64,000 nt of DNA from Thiodiazotropha sp040507035 (GTDB taxonomy: Bacteria > Pseudomonadota > Gammaproteobacteria > Chromatiales > Chromatiaceae). Positions 61,732-64,000 of this stretch are shown in pieces. Position 1 is the first letter of the stretch. Each line of letters starts with the position of its first letter. Location: NCBI GenBank assembly GCA_040507035.1, contig JBEVVR010000053.1, forward strand, positions 23,933 through 87,932, in the 5' to 3' direction. The notes beneath the pieces were generated by a model. The model was not told the origin of the DNA. It saw only the letters and a program-made list of their open reading frames with translations, and ran no database searches. The translations under genes were made by a program, and so were the position numbers.

Positions 61732-64000
61732 ATGAAACTTGCTCGTAATTCACTAATACTTCTCACTTTACTATGGGCGTCTGTTCAAGCCGTATTCGCC
61801 AATCCAATCTATTACGAATACCTGGACTTGGGTGCAGGGCGCTATGAATATAGCTACACCGTGGATAACCAAACCACCTCGGCCATTGAAGAGTTCACTG
61901 TCTGGTTCGATCTTGGTTTGTATGACAATCTGCTGACAACCGGGAGCCCCACATTTGATTGGGACGGTCTTGCGATTCAACCCGATCCATTATTACCCGA
62001 TGACGGTTTTGCGGATTGGCTGACTTTCGGTGCAGTGATCAATCCGGGGGAAAGTTTGGGTGGATTTGCTGTTGAGTTCGATTGGCTTGGCGCGGGCACA
62101 CCGGGTGCCCAGTTCTTTGAGATCATCGATCCCATCGATTATACAGCCCTGAGCAGCGGCTTCACCCAAACCGCGCCAACGCCACCTCCCACTTCCGTAC
62201 CCGAGCCCGATACATGGTTGCTGATGATGATCGGTTTGGCGATGCTTGGCTTCGTACGTTTCAGGAAACAGCGTCGTGTTGAAACAAAAGCCGCGGTTCT
62301 CGGTGCAACAGCGATGTTGGCCTTACCCTTTAGCGCATCGGCGGCAGTGACAGATTTAACAGCAACCGACCAACAACTGGTCGCTAAACAGAGAGCAGGG
62401 CGTGTCTATTTCGATTACACCTATACCCTGAGTGTCAACAACGCCGCCGAGCCGATGAGCAATGTGGTGGCGACAGTGACCAGCACCTCGCCTTATACAA
62501 CCATCATGGAAGGGGAAGTGGTGCTTGGTGATCTGAGTGGCGGCGACACCATCAGTACTGATACCTTCACCTTTCGCCAGAACAGACGCCAACCCTTCGA
62601 CCCCAGTGCGCTGGTCTGGAGTTTCACCGGCGATGTTGTCGTCGTTGGTGACAATGCGCCGGTCATCATCTCCACAGCACCGACTCAGGGCAGTGTGGAT
62701 GTACCTTTTACCTATGATGTGGACGCCACGGATGCGGATGCCGGCGATACTTTGACCTATTCCTTGTCCATGGCCCCGGCGGGGATGAGCATCGACTCAG
62801 TTACCGGTGAAATCCAATGGACCCCGGTAAGCTCTGGCTCAGTGGATGTGGATCTACTGGTCACCGACAGTACCGGCCTCACCGATCGGCAGATCTTCCT
62901 GGTGAACATCAATCTGGGGGATAACGACCAGGCTCCAAGCCTGGCGCCTATCGCCGACCAGTCTACCGTGGTGGGCCAATCGATGCAGGTTCAGGCATCG
63001 GCGACGGATCCCGAAGGCGAGACCATTCGCTACAGCCTGGTCAATGCCCCCGCCGGTATGGCGATCAATCCCACCACCGGTTCGATCCAGTGGACCCCTG
63101 ATGCCACGCAGACGGGTTCTGCCTCGGCCACGGTTAGCGCATCCGATCCCGGTTTGCAGAGTGCCAGCACCAGTTTCTCCCTCACAGTGCTCAGCGAGGA
63201 GAGCAATCAACCACCGACAATTTCACCGGTCGCCGATCAGAGCATCGATGCCGGCACGGCCTTCTCACTGACCTTGGCAGCCAGCGATCCGGATGCCAAC
63301 GAAATCCTGAGTTTCTCCCTCTCGGGAGTACCCGGCGGTCTGCAGTTCGATGCCCTCAGCGGTAGCATCAACTGGACACCCACCAGCGACAGCATCGGCG
63401 GTCACCCGGTAATCGCCACGGTTACCGACTCGGCCGGGGCACAAGCCTCCACCAGTTTCACTATCAACGTCAATGGCGCGCAACAGCCCCCCGTTGCCGT
63501 GGATGACAGCTACATCCTCTCCCAGCGGCAAGACCTGGTGGTCAATGATCCAGGGGTCCTTGCCAATGACACGGATGCCAATGATGACCCGTTATCCGCG
63601 ATTCAGATGAGCAGCCCGACAATCGGCACCCTGAGCAGTTTCCCGGGTGACGGTTCCTTTATCTACTCACCGCCTGCCATTCCGCCGATGACCATCGGGC
63701 TGCAGCAGCAGTGCATCTATTTTGATCGCGGTGGATTTGGTGAAGGTGTTGCCGTGGGTGATGTGGATGCGGATGGTGATATTGAGTTGGTCACCATTCT
63801 ACGACCTACCACTGGACCTGAGATTGTGATCAATGACGGTGCTACTTGTGTTGCGGAGCAAGTCTCACCTTTGGGGGGTAGTGAAAATATTGGTGAGGCT
63901 GCTCCCGATGCCACTGTCACCCTGGTCAATCTGGACAGTGATCCGGATCTGGAGATTGTGGCGCCTTACAGCCGATGGAATCCACTCCTGCCGAGTGGGG
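61732..64000 (+). CDS. Large secreted repeat protein with internal PEP-CTERM signal; runs off the window end
   Basis: ATG 61732 (after GGGG) opens one frame with no stop to the window end (756 codons). Residues 1-182 duplicate the PEP-CTERM protein upstream, including signal peptide, VPEPD at 156-160, hydrophobic helix and RFRKQRR. Residues 183-205 resemble a second signal peptide (KAAVLGATAMLALPFSASA). Then come three putative Ig-like (He_PIG) repeats (about 310-583; GEIQWTP, GSIQWTP, GSINWTP), a cadherin-like unit (VLANDTDANDDPLS) and FG-GAP-like repeats (VAVGDVDADGDIELV). It looks like a fusion of a PEP-CTERM gene to a large surface protein; a sequencing indel is the alternative. Confidence 0.8.
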   Translation, partial: MKLARNSLILLTLLWASVQAVFANPIYYEYLDLGAGRYEYSYTVDNQTTSAIEEFTVWFDLGLYDNLLTTGSPTFDWDGLAIQPDPLLPDDGFADWLTFGAVINPGESLGGFAVEFDWLGAGTPGAQFFEIIDPIDYTALSSGFTQTAPTPPPTSVPEPDTWLLMMIGLAMLGFVRFRKQRRVETKAAVLGATAMLALPFSASAAVTDLTATDQQLVAKQRAGRVYFDYTYTLSVNNAAEPMSNVVATVTSTSPYTTIMEGEVVLGDLSGGDTISTDTFTFRQNRRQPFDPSALVWSFTGDVVVVGDNAPVIISTAPTQGSVDVPFTYDVDATDADAGDTLTYSLSMAPAGMSIDSVTGEIQWTPVSSGSVDVDLLVTDSTGLTDRQIFLVNINLGDNDQAPSLAPIADQSTVVGQSMQVQASATDPEGETIRYSLVNAPAGMAINPTTGSIQWTPDATQTGSASATVSASDPGLQSASTSFSLTVLSEESNQPPTISPVADQSIDAGTAFSLTLAASDPDANEILSFSLSGVPGGLQFDALSGSINWTPTSDSIGGHPVIATVTDSAGAQASTSFTINVNGAQQPPVAVDDSYILSQRQDLVVNDPGVLANDTDANDDPLSAIQMSSPTIGTLSSFPGDGSFIYSPPAIPPMTIGLQQQCIYFDRGGFGEGVAVGDVDADGDIELVTILRPTTGPEIVINDGATCVAEQVSPLGGSENIGEAAPDATVTLVNLDSDPDLEIVAPYSRWNPLLPSG

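Noticed and set aside
62270..62350. Separate start codon for the second part of the large repeat protein
   Set aside because: A GTG-TTG lies near 62276 behind AGGAAA but in another frame that stops within about 25 codons. The only in-frame candidate ATG would lose most of the signal-like segment, so the single-frame reading was kept.
1..64000. CRISPR arrays, tRNA or rRNA genes, prophage or transposase genes
   Set aside because: No regularly spaced repeats, no TTCGA-type T-loop contexts with cloverleaf arms, and no transposase or phage proteins were seen by reading both strands.

Overview
The window is about 64 kb of a gammaproteobacterial chromosome. The backbone genes (maeB, sdhCDAB-sdhE, dnaX-ebfC-recR-hinT, a YceH/DUF480 protein, a YffB-like protein beside lysine genes) are of a kind and order expected in Gammaproteobacteria. 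The exosortase/PEP-CTERM machinery, the large exopolysaccharide locus and the DapL lysine route suggest a free-living or symbiotic marine or sulfur-oxidising lineage (Chromatiales-like). That placement is inference; no rRNA gene is present to confirm it.

Layout. 1-14.2 kb, + strand: housekeeping genes. These are an unknown coiled-coil protein, malic enzyme, the succinate dehydrogenase operon (with a 138-bp MITE-like inverted repeat wedged between sdhA and sdhB), sdhE, dnaX, ebfC, recR, hinT, and a copper ATPase with a CopZ-like domain fused at its C-terminus. 14.2-18.2 kb, - strand: an unknown membrane-anchored protein and the yffB-dapL-lysA lysine cluster. 18.5-23.0 kb: mixed genes (lipase maturation factor homologue, YceH, an SDR pseudogene, two unknowns).

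23.1-57.7 kb is a large exopolysaccharide and exosortase region. It opens with an ExeA-type ATPase fused to an OmpA-like domain and holds cysC (PAPS supply), a polyprenyl-phosphate sugar transferase, a Wzz/GumC co-polymerase, a tyrosine autokinase, four glycosyltransferases, a flippase, a polymerase/ligase, a pyruvyl transferase paired with an FrhB-like Fe-S protein, two sulfotransferases, a secreted glycosidase, a secreted FG-GAP/ASPIC protein (interrupted by a 100-N assembly gap), an exosortase fused to EpsI, the PrsT TPR lipoprotein, rfbBACD for dTDP-L-rhamnose, and a second ExeA-type ATPase. The middle (about 30-48 kb) is markedly AT-rich compared with both ends, as often seen in horizontally exchanged polysaccharide loci. 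Together the genes predict a sulfated, probably pyruvylated and rhamnose-containing polysaccharide made by a Wzx/Wzy-type route.

57.7-64 kb: a 7TM-DISM histidine kinase and NarL-type regulator (- strand). A consensus sigma-54 promoter then precedes two tandem paralogous PEP-CTERM proteins. The second does not stop after its sorting signal: the same frame runs through a second signal-peptide-like segment into Ig-like, cadherin-like and FG-GAP-like repeats and leaves the window still open.
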